Shown in pieces: positions 43,848-52,418 of a stretch of DNA of 64,000 nucleotides (the stretch's first letter is position 1; every line of letters begins with the position of its first letter). This stretch comes from Burkholderiaceae bacterium (lineage in GTDB: Bacteria; Pseudomonadota; Gammaproteobacteria; Burkholderiales; Burkholderiaceae_C), in assembly GCA_030123545.1 (NCBI GenBank), contig CP126124.1, forward strand, positions 2,108,001-2,172,000. The letters run 5' to 3'. The position numbers and the translations under genes were made by a program. The notes under the pieces were generated by a model. That model did not search any database, was not told the origin of the DNA, and saw nothing but the letters and a program-made list of their open reading frames with translations.

Positions 43848-44948
43848 ATGGCCACGCAGACCGCCACCCGGCCAGCGGACAGCGGCGGCGATCCGGCGCT
43901 GATCGAGCGCCTGCGCCTGGAGGTCGAACGTGCCGTGCAGCGCAGCCTCAGGAGCATCGAGCTGGTGGGCGCGCCGCCGCCGAGGGTCGGTGGCACGCCC
44001 AAGACCGTGCTGCACCGGCGCGGCACGCTGGAACTGGTGCACTACCGCACGACGGCCGACGAGGTGTATCGCGTGCCGCTGCTGGTCGTGATGGCGCCGA
44101 CGAACAAGGCCTACATCCTCGATCTCGCGCCGGGCCAGAGCCTGGTCGAGTTCCTGCTGGGACGCGGCTACGACGTGTACCTGATCGACTGGAACGCGCC
44201 GACCGACGACGAGCGCGACCTGAGGATCGACGACTACGTGCAGCGCTTCATTCCCGACTGCATCCGCCGCGTGCAGCAGGATTCGGGCGAGCAGGACGTG
44301 ACGCTGGTCGGCTACTGCGCCGGCGGCATGCTGTCGGCGATCTACCAGGCGCTGCATCCGGAAGGGCCGATCAAGAACCTGGTGTGCTTCACGACGCCGG
44401 TCGACTTCAGCAAGATGGAGTTGTTCCGCTCGCTGTCGGATGCGCGTCATTTCGATGTCGACCAGTTCGTCGACCGCGTCGGCGTGGTGCCGGCGGATTT
44501 CGTCGTCGCCGGCTTCGACGCGCTGCGGCCAGCCAGTCGCATCGCCGGCCAGATTCGGCTCTGGGACAACCTGTGGAACGACCAGTTCGTCAAGGGCTTC
44601 CGCCGGATGGAGCGCTGGGGCAACGAAACCCTGCCGCTGCCCGGCGGCTACTTCCGCCAGACCACGAAGGAATTGCTGCGCAAGAACGCGCTGTACGAGG
44701 GCACGCTGCGCATCGACGGACGACTGGTCGATCTGAGCCGGATCACCGTGCCGTTCCTGCATATCGCCGCGCAGTACGACCACATCGTCCCCACCGCGTG
44801 CTCGGCCCCGCTGCTCGGGCGTGTCGGCTCGCGCGACAAGCAGGAAATCGTGCTGCCGGGCGGCCATGTCAGCATCGCCGCCGGCCCGAACGCGGTCAAG
44901 CGCATGTGGCCGGCACTCGATTCATGGCTTCAGGGGCGTTCGATATGA
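43848..44948 (+). CDS. phaC: Poly(3-hydroxyalkanoate) synthase PhaC, class III-like
   Basis: 366-aa synthase polymerising (R)-3-hydroxyacyl-CoA into PHA granules. The lipase-like box is GYCAGG (Cys 157), with Asp 311 in AQYDHIVPT and His 340 in GGHVSIAAG: a complete Cys-Asp-His triad. The short length is that of class III PhaC, which requires PhaE. ALYEGTLRIDGRLVDLSRITVPFLHIAA is conserved in PHA synthases. It overlaps the following GNAT gene by ATGA. Confidence 0.85.
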   Translation: MATQTATRPADSGGDPALIERLRLEVERAVQRSLRSIELVGAPPPRVGGTPKTVLHRRGTLELVHYRTTADEVYRVPLLVVMAPTNKAYILDLAPGQSLVEFLLGRGYDVYLIDWNAPTDDERDLRIDDYVQRFIPDCIRRVQQDSGEQDVTLVGYCAGGMLSAIYQALHPEGPIKNLVCFTTPVDFSKMELFRSLSDARHFDVDQFVDRVGVVPADFVVAGFDALRPASRIAGQIRLWDNLWNDQFVKGFRRMERWGNETLPLPGGYFRQTTKELLRKNALYEGTLRIDGRLVDLSRITVPFLHIAAQYDHIVPTACSAPLLGRVGSRDKQEIVLPGGHVSIAAGPNAVKRMWPALDSWLQGRSI

Positions 44949-45541
44949 CCGAGACACAACGCAGTTATCCGCGCCGCATAGCTTGCGGCGGCTCGCAGAT
45001 CGAGATCGCGCGCATGACGAGCGCCGACCGCGAGGCGCTCGTGACCTTCGTCGCCGGGCTGCCGGCGCAGGATCTGTTGTTCGTCCCGCGCGACATCAGC
45101 CACCCGAAAGTCATAGCTGCGTGGATGCGGGCACTGGACCGCGGCTCGATCTCCAGCCTGGCTGCACGCGACAACGGCGCGATGGTCGGCTGCACCGCGA
45201 TCGCCGTCGATGCGCTGAGCTGGTCGAGCCATGTGGGCGAGCTGCGCGTGCTGGTATCGCCTGCGGGGCGTGGCAAGGGACTCGGGCGGGTGCTGATCCA
45301 GGAATGCTTCGTGCAGGCGATCGAACTCGGGTTGAAGAAGCTCGTGGCGCAGATGACCGTCAATCAGACTGGGGCCATCTCGGTTTTCGAAGACATGGGC
45401 TTCAAGGCCGAAGCGCTGCTACGCGACCACGTGGCCGACCGTCAGGGGGCGATGCACGATCTGGTCGTGCTCAGCCACGACGTCCACGCGGTGGCCGCGC
45501 GCCAGGACCTGTACGGTCTGAGTGACGCGCTGGGCAGTTGA
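44945..45541 (+). CDS. GNAT-family acetyltransferase
   Basis: 198-aa acetyltransferase with motif A LRVLVSPAGRGKGLGRVLIQ and motif B VNQTGAISVFEDMGFKAEALLRDHV. The ATG at 44945 overlaps the phaC stop, so it is translationally coupled. Its substrate is unknown, but coupling to a PHA synthase suggests a role in modification of granule proteins or acyl metabolism, which is only an inference. Confidence 0.8.
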   Translation: MTETQRSYPRRIACGGSQIEIARMTSADREALVTFVAGLPAQDLLFVPRDISHPKVIAAWMRALDRGSISSLAARDNGAMVGCTAIAVDALSWSSHVGELRVLVSPAGRGKGLGRVLIQECFVQAIELGLKKLVAQMTVNQTGAISVFEDMGFKAEALLRDHVADRQGAMHDLVVLSHDVHAVAARQDLYGLSDALGS

Positions 45542-45646
45542 TGCGGAAATCCCAGCGAAGGCCGGTGGCGGGCATGGATCTGGCTGCGAAGCGCGCGGCA
45601 CCGGACCGCAAGCCGATCAATTTATTTGACGACGACGGAGGCACTG

Positions 45647-47356
45647 ATGAATGTGACGAACGATATGCCGTGGCTGGCGTCCTATCCCAAGGGCATTCGG
45701 TGGGATCTCGAGATCGAGCCGGCGCCGGTGCAGAGCATCCTCGACGACTCGGTCGCCAAATGGCCGGACCGGCCCGCGGTCCAGTTCATGGGCAAGCGCC
45801 TGTCCTACCGCGAACTGGGCGAACTGACGGATCGCATTGCGAAGGGCCTGCAGCAGCTTGGCGTCAAGCCCGGCGTGCACGTCGGTCTGTTCCTGCCGAA
45901 CACGCCACACTGCTACATCGCGTTCTTCGGGGTGCTGAAGGCGGGCGGCACGGTCGTCAACTATTCGCCGCTGGACGCGGCGAAGGTGCTCGAGCACAAG
46001 ATCGCGGACAGCCAGACCGACTTCCTGTTCACGCTGGACCTGGCCGCGCTGTATCCGCAGATGGCCGGCATGCTCGGCAACACGCGGCTCAAGAAGCTGA
46101 TCGTCGGCAACATCGCGGAGATGACGCCGGCGCCCGACGCGGTGGCGGCGCAGATGAAGGCCGGCAAGCAGCTCGCCGACGTCGCATGGAACGACCAGCA
46201 CGTCAGCTTCGCGAGCTTGCTGGACAACGACGGCGCCTACGCGCGTCATGCCATCGCCGACCCGGCCGACGCGATCGCGGTGCTGCAGTACACCGGCGGC
46301 ACCACCGGCCTGCCGAAGGGGGCGATGCTGACCCACGGCAACCTCACGGCCGCGTGCGCGCAGTACGCCGAGTCGACGCACTACGACCCGCCGCTGCTCG
46401 AGCCAGGCCAGGAACGCTACCTCGGGGTGTTGCCGCCGTTCCACATCTTCGCGCTCACGGTGAACATGCTGTTCGGGCTCAAGCTGGGCGCCGAGATCAT
46501 CATGCACGTGCGCTTCGACCCGAAGGCGGCGCTGGAGGACATTTCGAGCAAGAAGGTCACGGTGTTCTGCGGCGTGCCGACCATGTTCACCGCGCTGATC
46601 GCTCATCCGGACACGCCCAAGCACGACCTGCGCTCGCTCAAGTTCTGCGGCTCGGGCGGCGCGCCGCTGCCGGTCGAGGTCGCGCAGCGCTACACCGCGA
46701 TCACCGGCGCCGACCTGTCGGAGGGTTGGGGCATGACCGAGACTTCGCCGACCGGCACGTTCTCGCCGCTGCACCAGGCCAAGCCCGGCTCGTGCGGCAT
46801 TCCGCTGCCGCGCATCGAGATCAAGCTGCTGTCGCTGGAAGACCCGAAGAAGTACGTGCCGCTGGGCGAAAAAGGCGAGATGTGCATCAGGGGGCCGAAC
46901 GTGATGAAGGGTTACTGGAACAACCCCAAGGCAACTGCCGAATCGACCACGTTCGACGGGCTATTTCGCACCGGCGACGTCGCCTACATGGATGAGGGCG
47001 GCTACCTCTTCATCGTCGACCGGACCAAGGACATGCTGCTGTGCAGCGGCTACAACGTCTATCCGCGCGTGCTCGAAGAGGCGATCTATCAGCACCCGGC
47101 GGTCAGCGAGGTCTGCGTGATCGGCATTCCGGACGAATACCGCGGCCAGTCGCCGAAGGCGTTCCTGACGCTCAAGCCCGGCGCCGCGGCGTTCACGCTG
47201 CAGGAACTGCAGGCGTTTCTGAAAGACAAGCTCGGCAAGCACGAGATGATCCAGGCGCTGGACATTCGCGCCGAACTGCCGAAGACGGCGGTCGGCAAGC
47301 TGTCGAAGAAGGACCTGGTCGACGAAGAGGCACGCAAGCGCGCTGCGCAGGCCTGA
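45647..47356 (+). CDS. Long-chain acyl-CoA ligase (AMP-binding)
   Basis: 569-aa ANL-superfamily ligase activating a fatty or aromatic acid via an acyl-AMP. Motifs: P-loop YTGGTTGLPKGAMLTH, GWGMTETSPTG, hinge FRTGDVAYMDEGGYLFIVDRTKDMLLCSGYNVYPRVLEE, and the catalytic Lys in KTAVGKLSKKDL. The ATG at 45647 has GGAGG 6 bp upstream; a TTG at 45626 is weaker. Its location with PHA genes suggests supply of hydroxyacyl-CoA precursors. Acid length cannot be inferred. Confidence 0.9.
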   Translation: MNVTNDMPWLASYPKGIRWDLEIEPAPVQSILDDSVAKWPDRPAVQFMGKRLSYRELGELTDRIAKGLQQLGVKPGVHVGLFLPNTPHCYIAFFGVLKAGGTVVNYSPLDAAKVLEHKIADSQTDFLFTLDLAALYPQMAGMLGNTRLKKLIVGNIAEMTPAPDAVAAQMKAGKQLADVAWNDQHVSFASLLDNDGAYARHAIADPADAIAVLQYTGGTTGLPKGAMLTHGNLTAACAQYAESTHYDPPLLEPGQERYLGVLPPFHIFALTVNMLFGLKLGAEIIMHVRFDPKAALEDISSKKVTVFCGVPTMFTALIAHPDTPKHDLRSLKFCGSGGAPLPVEVAQRYTAITGADLSEGWGMTETSPTGTFSPLHQAKPGSCGIPLPRIEIKLLSLEDPKKYVPLGEKGEMCIRGPNVMKGYWNNPKATAESTTFDGLFRTGDVAYMDEGGYLFIVDRTKDMLLCSGYNVYPRVLEEAIYQHPAVSEVCVIGIPDEYRGQSPKAFLTLKPGAAAFTLQELQAFLKDKLGKHEMIQALDIRAELPKTAVGKLSKKDLVDEEARKRAAQA

Positions 47357-47424
47357 AACGACAGCGGCCGAACGCTCCCGCATTTTCGACGACAAGGAGC
47401 GTGCTGCGACCGGCAGAAAAACCG

Positions 47425-48192
47425 ATGCCGTACAAGCTCTTCTACTGGCCCGGTATCCCGGGCCGCGGCGAATTCGTCCGGCTCGCGCTGGAGGCGGCCG
47501 GTGCGCGCTACGTGGACGTGGTACGGGCCCGCGCGGCCGACCCGGGCGGCGAATCCGCGTCGGGCATGACGGCGATGCGGCGCTATCTGGAAGACGAGAC
47601 GGTGCGACGGCCGCCGTATGCCTGCCCTTTCCTCGTCGATGGTAGGCTGGTGATCGCGCAGTCTGCGGCGATCCTGCTGCACCTCGGACCGAAGCTCGGC
47701 CTGGTGGGAAAAAGCGAAGCGGACCGGCTGTGGACGCACCAGATCCAGCTCACGATCGCCGACATGGTGACCGAGGCGCACGACACGCATCACCCGATCG
47801 GCAGCGGCCTGTACTACGCGCAGCAGAAGGCCGAGGCGCTGCGCCGCGCGCAGGACTTCCGCCGCCAGCGCCTGCCGAAGTTCCTGCAATGGTTCGAGGC
47901 GGTGCTGGCGCGCAATCCGCGCAACGCGGGGCGGCTCGCGGCCGGTCGCGCGCTGCACCTGGTCGGCGCGCGGCTCAGCTATGCGGACCTGTCGCTGTTC
48001 CAGCTGGTCGATGGGTTGCTGTACGCGTTTCCGAAAGCGGCGCGGCGGGAACTCAAGCGCGCGCCGCACGTGGCGGCACTGTGGTCGCAGACGGCGGCGC
48101 TGCCGCGCGTCGCGGCCTATCTGCAAAGCGACCGGCGGCTCGCGTTCAACGAGGACGGCATTTTTCGCCGTTATCCGGAGCTCGACGGTTGA
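47425..48192 (+). CDS. Glutathione S-transferase family protein
   Basis: 255-aa two-domain GST. The N-terminal thioredoxin-fold half is YKLFYWPGIPGRGEFVRLALEAAG, resembling the mu/sigma-type start with Tyr 3 or 6 as a candidate catalytic residue. The residues LVIAQSAAILLHL form the Gly/Ser loop (QS). The C-terminal alpha-helical domain has HLVGARLSYADLSLFQLVDGLLYAF. The ATG at 47425 (MPYKLFYW) is the natural start; the open frame extends upstream. Substrate unknown. Confidence 0.82.
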   Translation: MPYKLFYWPGIPGRGEFVRLALEAAGARYVDVVRARAADPGGESASGMTAMRRYLEDETVRRPPYACPFLVDGRLVIAQSAAILLHLGPKLGLVGKSEADRLWTHQIQLTIADMVTEAHDTHHPIGSGLYYAQQKAEALRRAQDFRRQRLPKFLQWFEAVLARNPRNAGRLAAGRALHLVGARLSYADLSLFQLVDGLLYAFPKAARRELKRAPHVAALWSQTAALPRVAAYLQSDRRLAFNEDGIFRRYPELDG

Positions 48193-48212
48193 GCGCGGCG
48201 CAGACTCGTGTT

Positions 48213-48229
48213 GCTATCGTTTGAATAGC
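48213..48229. repeat. GCTAT-N7-ATAGC element between GST and EVE genes
   Basis: GCTAT, cgtttga, ATAGC: perfect arms with 7-nt spacer, in the 90-bp gap before the EVE gene. Confidence 0.8.
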
Positions 48230-48282
48230 TGAAAGCGTAGAATACATCAGCGCTCCGGCATGTTTTATTCTGAAAGTTCCCC

Positions 48283-48759
48283 ATGGCCCCATCCCATCCA
48301 CGCTACTGGCTGATGAAGTCCGAGCCGAGCGAATGCTCGGTCGACGACGTGCTGGCGATGCCGAAGGCCACGGTGCCCTGGTTCGGCGTGCGCAACTACC
48401 AGGCGCGCAATTTCATGCGCGACGAGATGAAGGTCGGCGACGGCGTGCTGTTCTACCACTCGAGCTGCGCCGAGCCGGGCATCGTCGGCGTCGCGCGGGT
48501 CGTGTCGAAGGCGTACCCGGATGCGACGCAGTTCGATGCGAAGTCGCCGTACTACGACAAGGCTTCGAAGCCCGATGCGCCGCGCTGGATGCTGGTCGAC
48601 GTGCAGGTGCTGCGCAAGACCCGGGTGCTGGGCCTGCCCGAGCTGCGCGGCGTGCCGGCGCTGGCCGACATGGCGGTGCTGCGCCGCGGCAACCGGCTGT
48701 CGATCACGCCGGTGGAAACCGCGCAATGGAAACTGATCACCGAAAAAATGTTGAGCTGA
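48283..48759 (+). CDS. EVE-domain protein
   Basis: 158-aa protein of the PUA-like EVE superfamily that reads modified bases. The blocks YWLMKSEPSECSVDDV, WFGVRNYQARNFMRDEMKVGDGVLFYHSS and EPGIVGVARVVSKAYPD are typical. It lies alone between a GST and the TRIC-like gene with the AT-rich repeat in front. A specific ligand cannot be named. Confidence 0.92.
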   Translation: MAPSHPRYWLMKSEPSECSVDDVLAMPKATVPWFGVRNYQARNFMRDEMKVGDGVLFYHSSCAEPGIVGVARVVSKAYPDATQFDAKSPYYDKASKPDAPRWMLVDVQVLRKTRVLGLPELRGVPALADMAVLRRGNRLSITPVETAQWKLITEKMLS

Positions 48760-48805
48760 AATCGGCGGAGTGAGACGCGCGAACGTCCCGCGGGTTGGCC
48801 TCGGC

Positions 48806-49450
48806 TCACTGCGTCGGAGGAGGGCGACCTTGGTCCGCGCCCGCGTAGGTCGGGAGGTTCCAGTGGTAGCGCAGCGACAAAAAGCGCATCGCGATGCAGA
48901 CCGTCATCGCGATCCACGGGCTCCAGTCGGTGATCAGGTCGAAGTGCTGGGCGCCGGCCTCGATCGCGGCGCCGACGAGCGCTGCCAGCGCGTAGATCTC
49001 GCGTTGCAGGATCGCCGGCACGCGCGTCAGCAGCACGTCGCGCAGCACACCGCCGCCGACCGCGGTGGTGGTGCCGAGCAGGATCGCGACCTCGGTGTTG
49101 TGCGTGTACAAGAGCGCCTTTTGCGCGCCCGAGACCGCGAACAGCCCGAGCCCGACCGCGTCGAAGATCAGTACCGGCTGCTTGAGCCGCTCCATCTGCG
49201 AATAGCCGCCGATGGTCAATGCCACCGCAACCATCGCCACCACGAGATAGCGCCAGTTCGCGAGGCCGGCCGGCGGAATCGCGCCGATGCACAGGTCGCG
49301 CACGATGCCGCCGCCGCAGGCGACGCTGTACGCGATCACCGCGATACCGAACAGGTCGCAGTTGCGCTGCTTGGCCGCCACCGCGCCGCTGATCGCGAAC
49401 GCAAAGGTGCCGGCCAGGTCGAGCAGGGTCAGCAGGGTGTGTCCGTTCAT
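48806..49450 (-). CDS. TRIC/UPF0126 (YadS-like) membrane protein
   Basis: 214-aa protein with about seven TM helices in an internal duplication. Each half ends in a glycine motif: CGGGIVRDLCIG and VGGGVLRDVLLT. This is the prokaryotic TRIC channel-like family (UPF0126). ATG at 49450 (MNGHTLLTLLDLAG). In vitro TRIC homologues conduct K+; in this organism its role is unknown. Confidence 0.9.
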   Translation of the reverse strand: MNGHTLLTLLDLAGTFAFAISGAVAAKQRNCDLFGIAVIAYSVACGGGIVRDLCIGAIPPAGLANWRYLVVAMVAVALTIGGYSQMERLKQPVLIFDAVGLGLFAVSGAQKALLYTHNTEVAILLGTTTAVGGGVLRDVLLTRVPAILQREIYALAALVGAAIEAGAQHFDLITDWSPWIAMTVCIAMRFLSLRYHWNLPTYAGADQGRPPPTQ

Positions 49451-49539
49451 GGCATGCGTCGGTGGTTGCGGCGCATGATAAGCGCGAGCCAGCCGCCGGC
49501 GCGTACTTCGCCCGCTGCGTGTCGACCCGGGCCCGACGA

Positions 49540-49692
49540 TCAGTCGGGCATGTTGTTCACCCGTTCGAAATCGTCGTCGGGTTCGATGCCTTCGGGCGGC
49601 ACCAAGCCCTCGTCGGGTTCCACCGGCAGGTCGTCCGGTTCCTCGTCGTCCGGCGGCAGGGTCGGGACCGGTTGCGGTTTCGATCTCGGCAT
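49540..49692 (-). CDS. Small acidic Pro-rich protein
   Basis: 50-aa protein with a strong Shine-Dalgarno (AGGAGG, 7 bp spacing), so probably real. Composition is 40% Asp/Glu plus Pro (PPDDEEPDDLPVEPDEG). No cysteine or TM helix. Unknown function; no homologous family recognised. Located between the TRIC-like and CHRD genes. Confidence 0.55.
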   Translation of the reverse strand: MPRSKPQPVPTLPPDDEEPDDLPVEPDEGLVPPEGIEPDDDFERVNNMPD

Positions 49693-49919
49693 GACAGGCC
49701 TCCTGGAGTGCATCGTTCGCCGCACCCGGGCGTCTGTTGCGGGAACGTTCCATGGAGTTCGATGCCGGGCCGCCGGCCGGTTCCCGCGCCGGCCGACCGC
49801 CCTTCCTGGTGGCGCGGCCGGCAAGCCGGTGCGTCGAACGGAATTCTACGGCCCGCAGCGCTTGGCCGGTGCGGCTACCATCATCGGGCTCGATTTATGC
49901 CCTCGACCGGGAGACGCCA

Positions 49920-50375
49920 ATGAACAGACTTCATCCAGTGCCGCGCAACATGCTCATCGTCGCCACGGCAGCGATGCTGGTCGCCGGTTGCGCCGCGATC
50001 CGCCCGAACGCCAACCTGGTCGCGTTCAGCACCACGATGACCGGCGCGAACGAGGTGCCGCCGGTTGCGACCAATGCCACCGGCGAGGTCGATGCGGTGC
50101 TGAACAAGGACACGCTGCTGCTGCGCTGGAAGCTGTTCTGCCAGAGCCTGAGCAGCGCGCCGACGATGGCCCATTTTCACGGCCCGGCAGCGGTCGGCCA
50201 GAATGCCCGGGTCGTGCTTCCGTTCAAGCGACCGATCACCTGCCCGATGGAGGGGCGGGCCACGCTTACGCCAGAGCAGGCGCGCGAGTTGATCGCCGGC
50301 AAGTGGTACGCGAACGTGCATACGACCGATCACCCCGGCGGCGAAATCCGCGGGCAGATGATCGTGCGCCCGTAG
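49920..50375 (+). CDS. CHRD-domain lipoprotein
   Basis: 151-aa protein. The signal peptide ends MLVAGC (lipidated Cys about residue 24). The remainder is one CHRD domain: FSTTMTGANEVPPVATNATGEVDAVL, then MAHFHGPAAVGQNARVVLPF and WYANVHTTDHPGGEIRGQM, with GEIRGQM the closing signature. Probably periplasmic or outer-membrane; CHRD function in bacteria is unknown. Confidence 0.9.
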   Translation: MNRLHPVPRNMLIVATAAMLVAGCAAIRPNANLVAFSTTMTGANEVPPVATNATGEVDAVLNKDTLLLRWKLFCQSLSSAPTMAHFHGPAAVGQNARVVLPFKRPITCPMEGRATLTPEQARELIAGKWYANVHTTDHPGGEIRGQMIVRP

Positions 50376-50433
50376 CGGTCGCGCCGGCGCTGCGGGCACG
50401 CGTGCGTGCGCGTCGGGCGCACGGGATCGGCGC

Positions 50434-50973
50434 TTATTGCGTTGCCAGTTCGCGCTCGTGCATCCAGGCGGCGTGCTTCGGCGCCTTCTTGGTCTTGTCC
50501 CACTCTTCGAGCATGTCCCACTTGACCGCGTCGAGCTGGCGCTGCATTTCGGGCGTCGCGGTGTCGGCGACCAGTTCGAGCCGGTGGCCGTTCGGGTCGA
50601 AAAAGTAGATCGACTTGAAGATCGTGTGGTCGATCGGACCCAGCACCTCGACCCCGTTGGCTTCCAGCTGGTCCTTTGCCTCCTCGAGGTGCGCGACGCT
50701 TTCGACCTTCATCGACAGGTGCTGCACCCAGGCCGGGGTGTTCGGGTCGCGCCCCATCTTCGGCGAGTTCGGGATCTCGAAGAACGCGAGGATGTTGCCG
50801 CCGCCGGCGTCCATGAACAGGTGCATGTACGGGTCGGGCGCCTTCGTCGACGGCACCTTGTCCTCGGCGATCGCGAGGACGAAGTCCATGTTCAGGTTCT
50901 TCGTGTACCACTCGACGGTTTCCTTGGCGTCGTTGCAGCGGTAGGCGACGTGATGCATTCTCTGAATCTTCAT
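50434..50973 (-). CDS. VOC-family dioxygenase-like protein
   Basis: 179-aa VOC protein. Candidate metal ligands: His in MHHVAYRCND, His in PAWVQHLSMKV, and Glu in FFDPNGHRLELVAD. Resembles the glyoxalase/fosfomycin/bleomycin family and small lactoylglutathione-lyase-like proteins. Divergent from the MarR gene; the shared 170-bp gap has a strong palindrome, so this gene is the likely target of the regulator. Confidence 0.82.
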   Translation of the reverse strand: MKIQRMHHVAYRCNDAKETVEWYTKNLNMDFVLAIAEDKVPSTKAPDPYMHLFMDAGGGNILAFFEIPNSPKMGRDPNTPAWVQHLSMKVESVAHLEEAKDQLEANGVEVLGPIDHTIFKSIYFFDPNGHRLELVADTATPEMQRQLDAVKWDMLEEWDKTKKAPKHAAWMHERELATQ

Positions 50974-51014
50974 GAGGGTCTCCGGACGGTGATGGTTGCT
51001 GAAATCCGATTAGT

Positions 51015-51032
51015 TAGTAACGCACGTTACTA
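51015..51032. promoter_or_regulatory. TAGTAACG-CA-CGTTACTA palindrome, likely MarR operator
   Basis: Perfect 8-bp arms around a 2-nt centre, 42 bp before the VOC start, between a TTCACA -35-like and a TAACTA-like -10 on the - strand. Matches the size and symmetry of MarR operators. Confidence 0.65.
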
Positions 51033-51127
51033 TGTGAACTATAGGGCCCGCCGATCCAGATGTCAAGGCCGATTCGAGATATCTTGATTTCTGGCGTGCG
51101 CGCCGCGGTTCATCGATGCCATCAAAC

Positions 51128-51135
51128 GTGATCAC
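51128..51135. promoter_or_regulatory. GTGATCAC palindrome just before the marR start
   Basis: 8-bp palindrome immediately in front of the first possible start codons of the MarR gene, with a GTTAC half-site close by (51140-51144). Could be a second, autoregulatory operator. Confidence 0.4.
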
Positions 51136-51147
51136 TTGTGTTACCAT

Positions 51148-51597
51148 ATGCCGATGGACCTGGAGCAGTTCTTTCCGTACCGGCTGTCGCGTCTGGCCGA
51201 GGCCGTGAGCCTGGCCACGGCCCAGGTGTACAGCGAGCGCTTCAACCTCTCGCGCGACGAATGGCGCATCGTCTCCGCGCTCGGCGGCGAGGCCGGCGCG
51301 GTGAAGACCGCGTATGTGCTGGAAAGCAGCACGCTGGACAAGATGCGGGTCAGCCGGGCCTTGGCGCGGCTCGAGCAAGACGGCCTGATCGAGCGTTCAC
51401 CGGACCCGAACGACGGCCGGGGCCAGTTGCTGCGGCTGTTGCCCGCGGGACGCGCGATGTACCGCAAGATCGTGCCGATGGTGCAGGCGCGCGAGGAATT
51501 CCTGCTCGCCGCGCTCGACACGCAAGAGCGCGAACGGCTCGACAAAGCGCTGACCGCGCTGCGCGAGCGCGCCGAACAGTTGATCCGCCAGGGTTAG
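51148..51597 (+). CDS. MarR-family transcriptional regulator
   Basis: 149 aa from the ATG at 51148 (51154 and a TTG at 51136 are alternatives). Winged-helix fold: NLSRDEWRIVSALGGEAGAVKTAYVLESSTLDKMRVSRALARLEQDGLIERSPDPNDGRGQLLRLLPAG, typical of the HpcR/SlyA type, which often responds to aromatic acids. Divergent from a VOC gene and close to PobA, so a role in aromatic sensing is likely but unproven. Confidence 0.88.
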   Translation: MPMDLEQFFPYRLSRLAEAVSLATAQVYSERFNLSRDEWRIVSALGGEAGAVKTAYVLESSTLDKMRVSRALARLEQDGLIERSPDPNDGRGQLLRLLPAGRAMYRKIVPMVQAREEFLLAALDTQERERLDKALTALRERAEQLIRQG

Positions 51598-51616
51598 CGG
51601 ACCGGGGCCGGGCCGC

Positions 51617-52303
51617 TCACGCCGGATCGAGCCCGTTGCGCCGCTTCGCGTCGGCGGCGGCCGGCGACACCATGAAGTCCAGCAGCGCACGCACCGCGCC
51701 GGCCTGGGTCGAGGTGGCCGCGATTCCCGCTGAGAAGACGGTGACGATCTGGATCGCCGGCGGCAGCGGACCGACCACGGCGATGCCGGGCAGGTGGATC
51801 AGCTCGCTCAACTGCTGGAACCCGAGTTCGACCTCGCCACGCGCGACCAGCGAGCCGACCGGCACGCCCGGCGGCGCTTGGACGATGCGGCCCTGGATTT
51901 GCGCCGCGATGCCCCAGCGCTCGAACACCCGCATCAGGTGCACCCCGCTCGGGCCGGTGGAGTAGCTTAAAGATCGTGCGCCGAGCACGGCTTCACGTAC
52001 CGCGTCTTCGGATGCGATGTCGGGCAGCGGCGCGCCGGCGCGCACCGCGACCGCGACGCCGGAGCGGACCAGATCGACCCGGCCAAGGACGATGCGGCCC
52101 GAAGCAATCAGCTTGTCGATCGCATCGGCCGCCAGCACGACCACGTCGAACGGCTCGCCGGCCTCAACGCGCCGCGCGGCATCGACGCCGCCGACCGACT
52201 CCAGCGCCACCGGTACTCCGCCGGCCTGTTCATGAGACGCGATCAACTCGACCAGCAGCTGCCGGGTCGCCATCGAGGAAATCATGCGCAGCGTCGTTGC
52301 CAT
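51617..52303 (-). CDS. ModA-like solute-binding protein without a signal peptide
   Basis: 228-aa periplasmic-binding-protein fold (type 2). SMATRQLLVELIASHEQAGGVPVALESVGGVDAARRVEAGEPFDVVVLAADAIDKL is typical of molybdate-type ModA proteins. There is no N-terminal hydrophobic signal, so it would stay in the cytoplasm. No ABC permease or ATPase is adjacent. Similar signal-less members exist in Burkholderiales. It may sense a ligand in the cell. Substrate unknown. Confidence 0.75.
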   Translation of the reverse strand: MATTLRMISSMATRQLLVELIASHEQAGGVPVALESVGGVDAARRVEAGEPFDVVVLAADAIDKLIASGRIVLGRVDLVRSGVAVAVRAGAPLPDIASEDAVREAVLGARSLSYSTGPSGVHLMRVFERWGIAAQIQGRIVQAPPGVPVGSLVARGEVELGFQQLSELIHLPGIAVVGPLPPAIQIVTVFSAGIAATSTQAGAVRALLDFMVSPAAADAKRRNGLDPA

Positions 52304-52418
52304 CGTGCGGTCCAAAGTGCTGTCGTTTCGACCTTTAGGCCATGTCCTGGAGCCACTTTGCCGCAGTTGGTCGAACGGCGCAACGCCGGGCGCAATGCAG
52401 GGCGCGCCCGGCGTGCCT

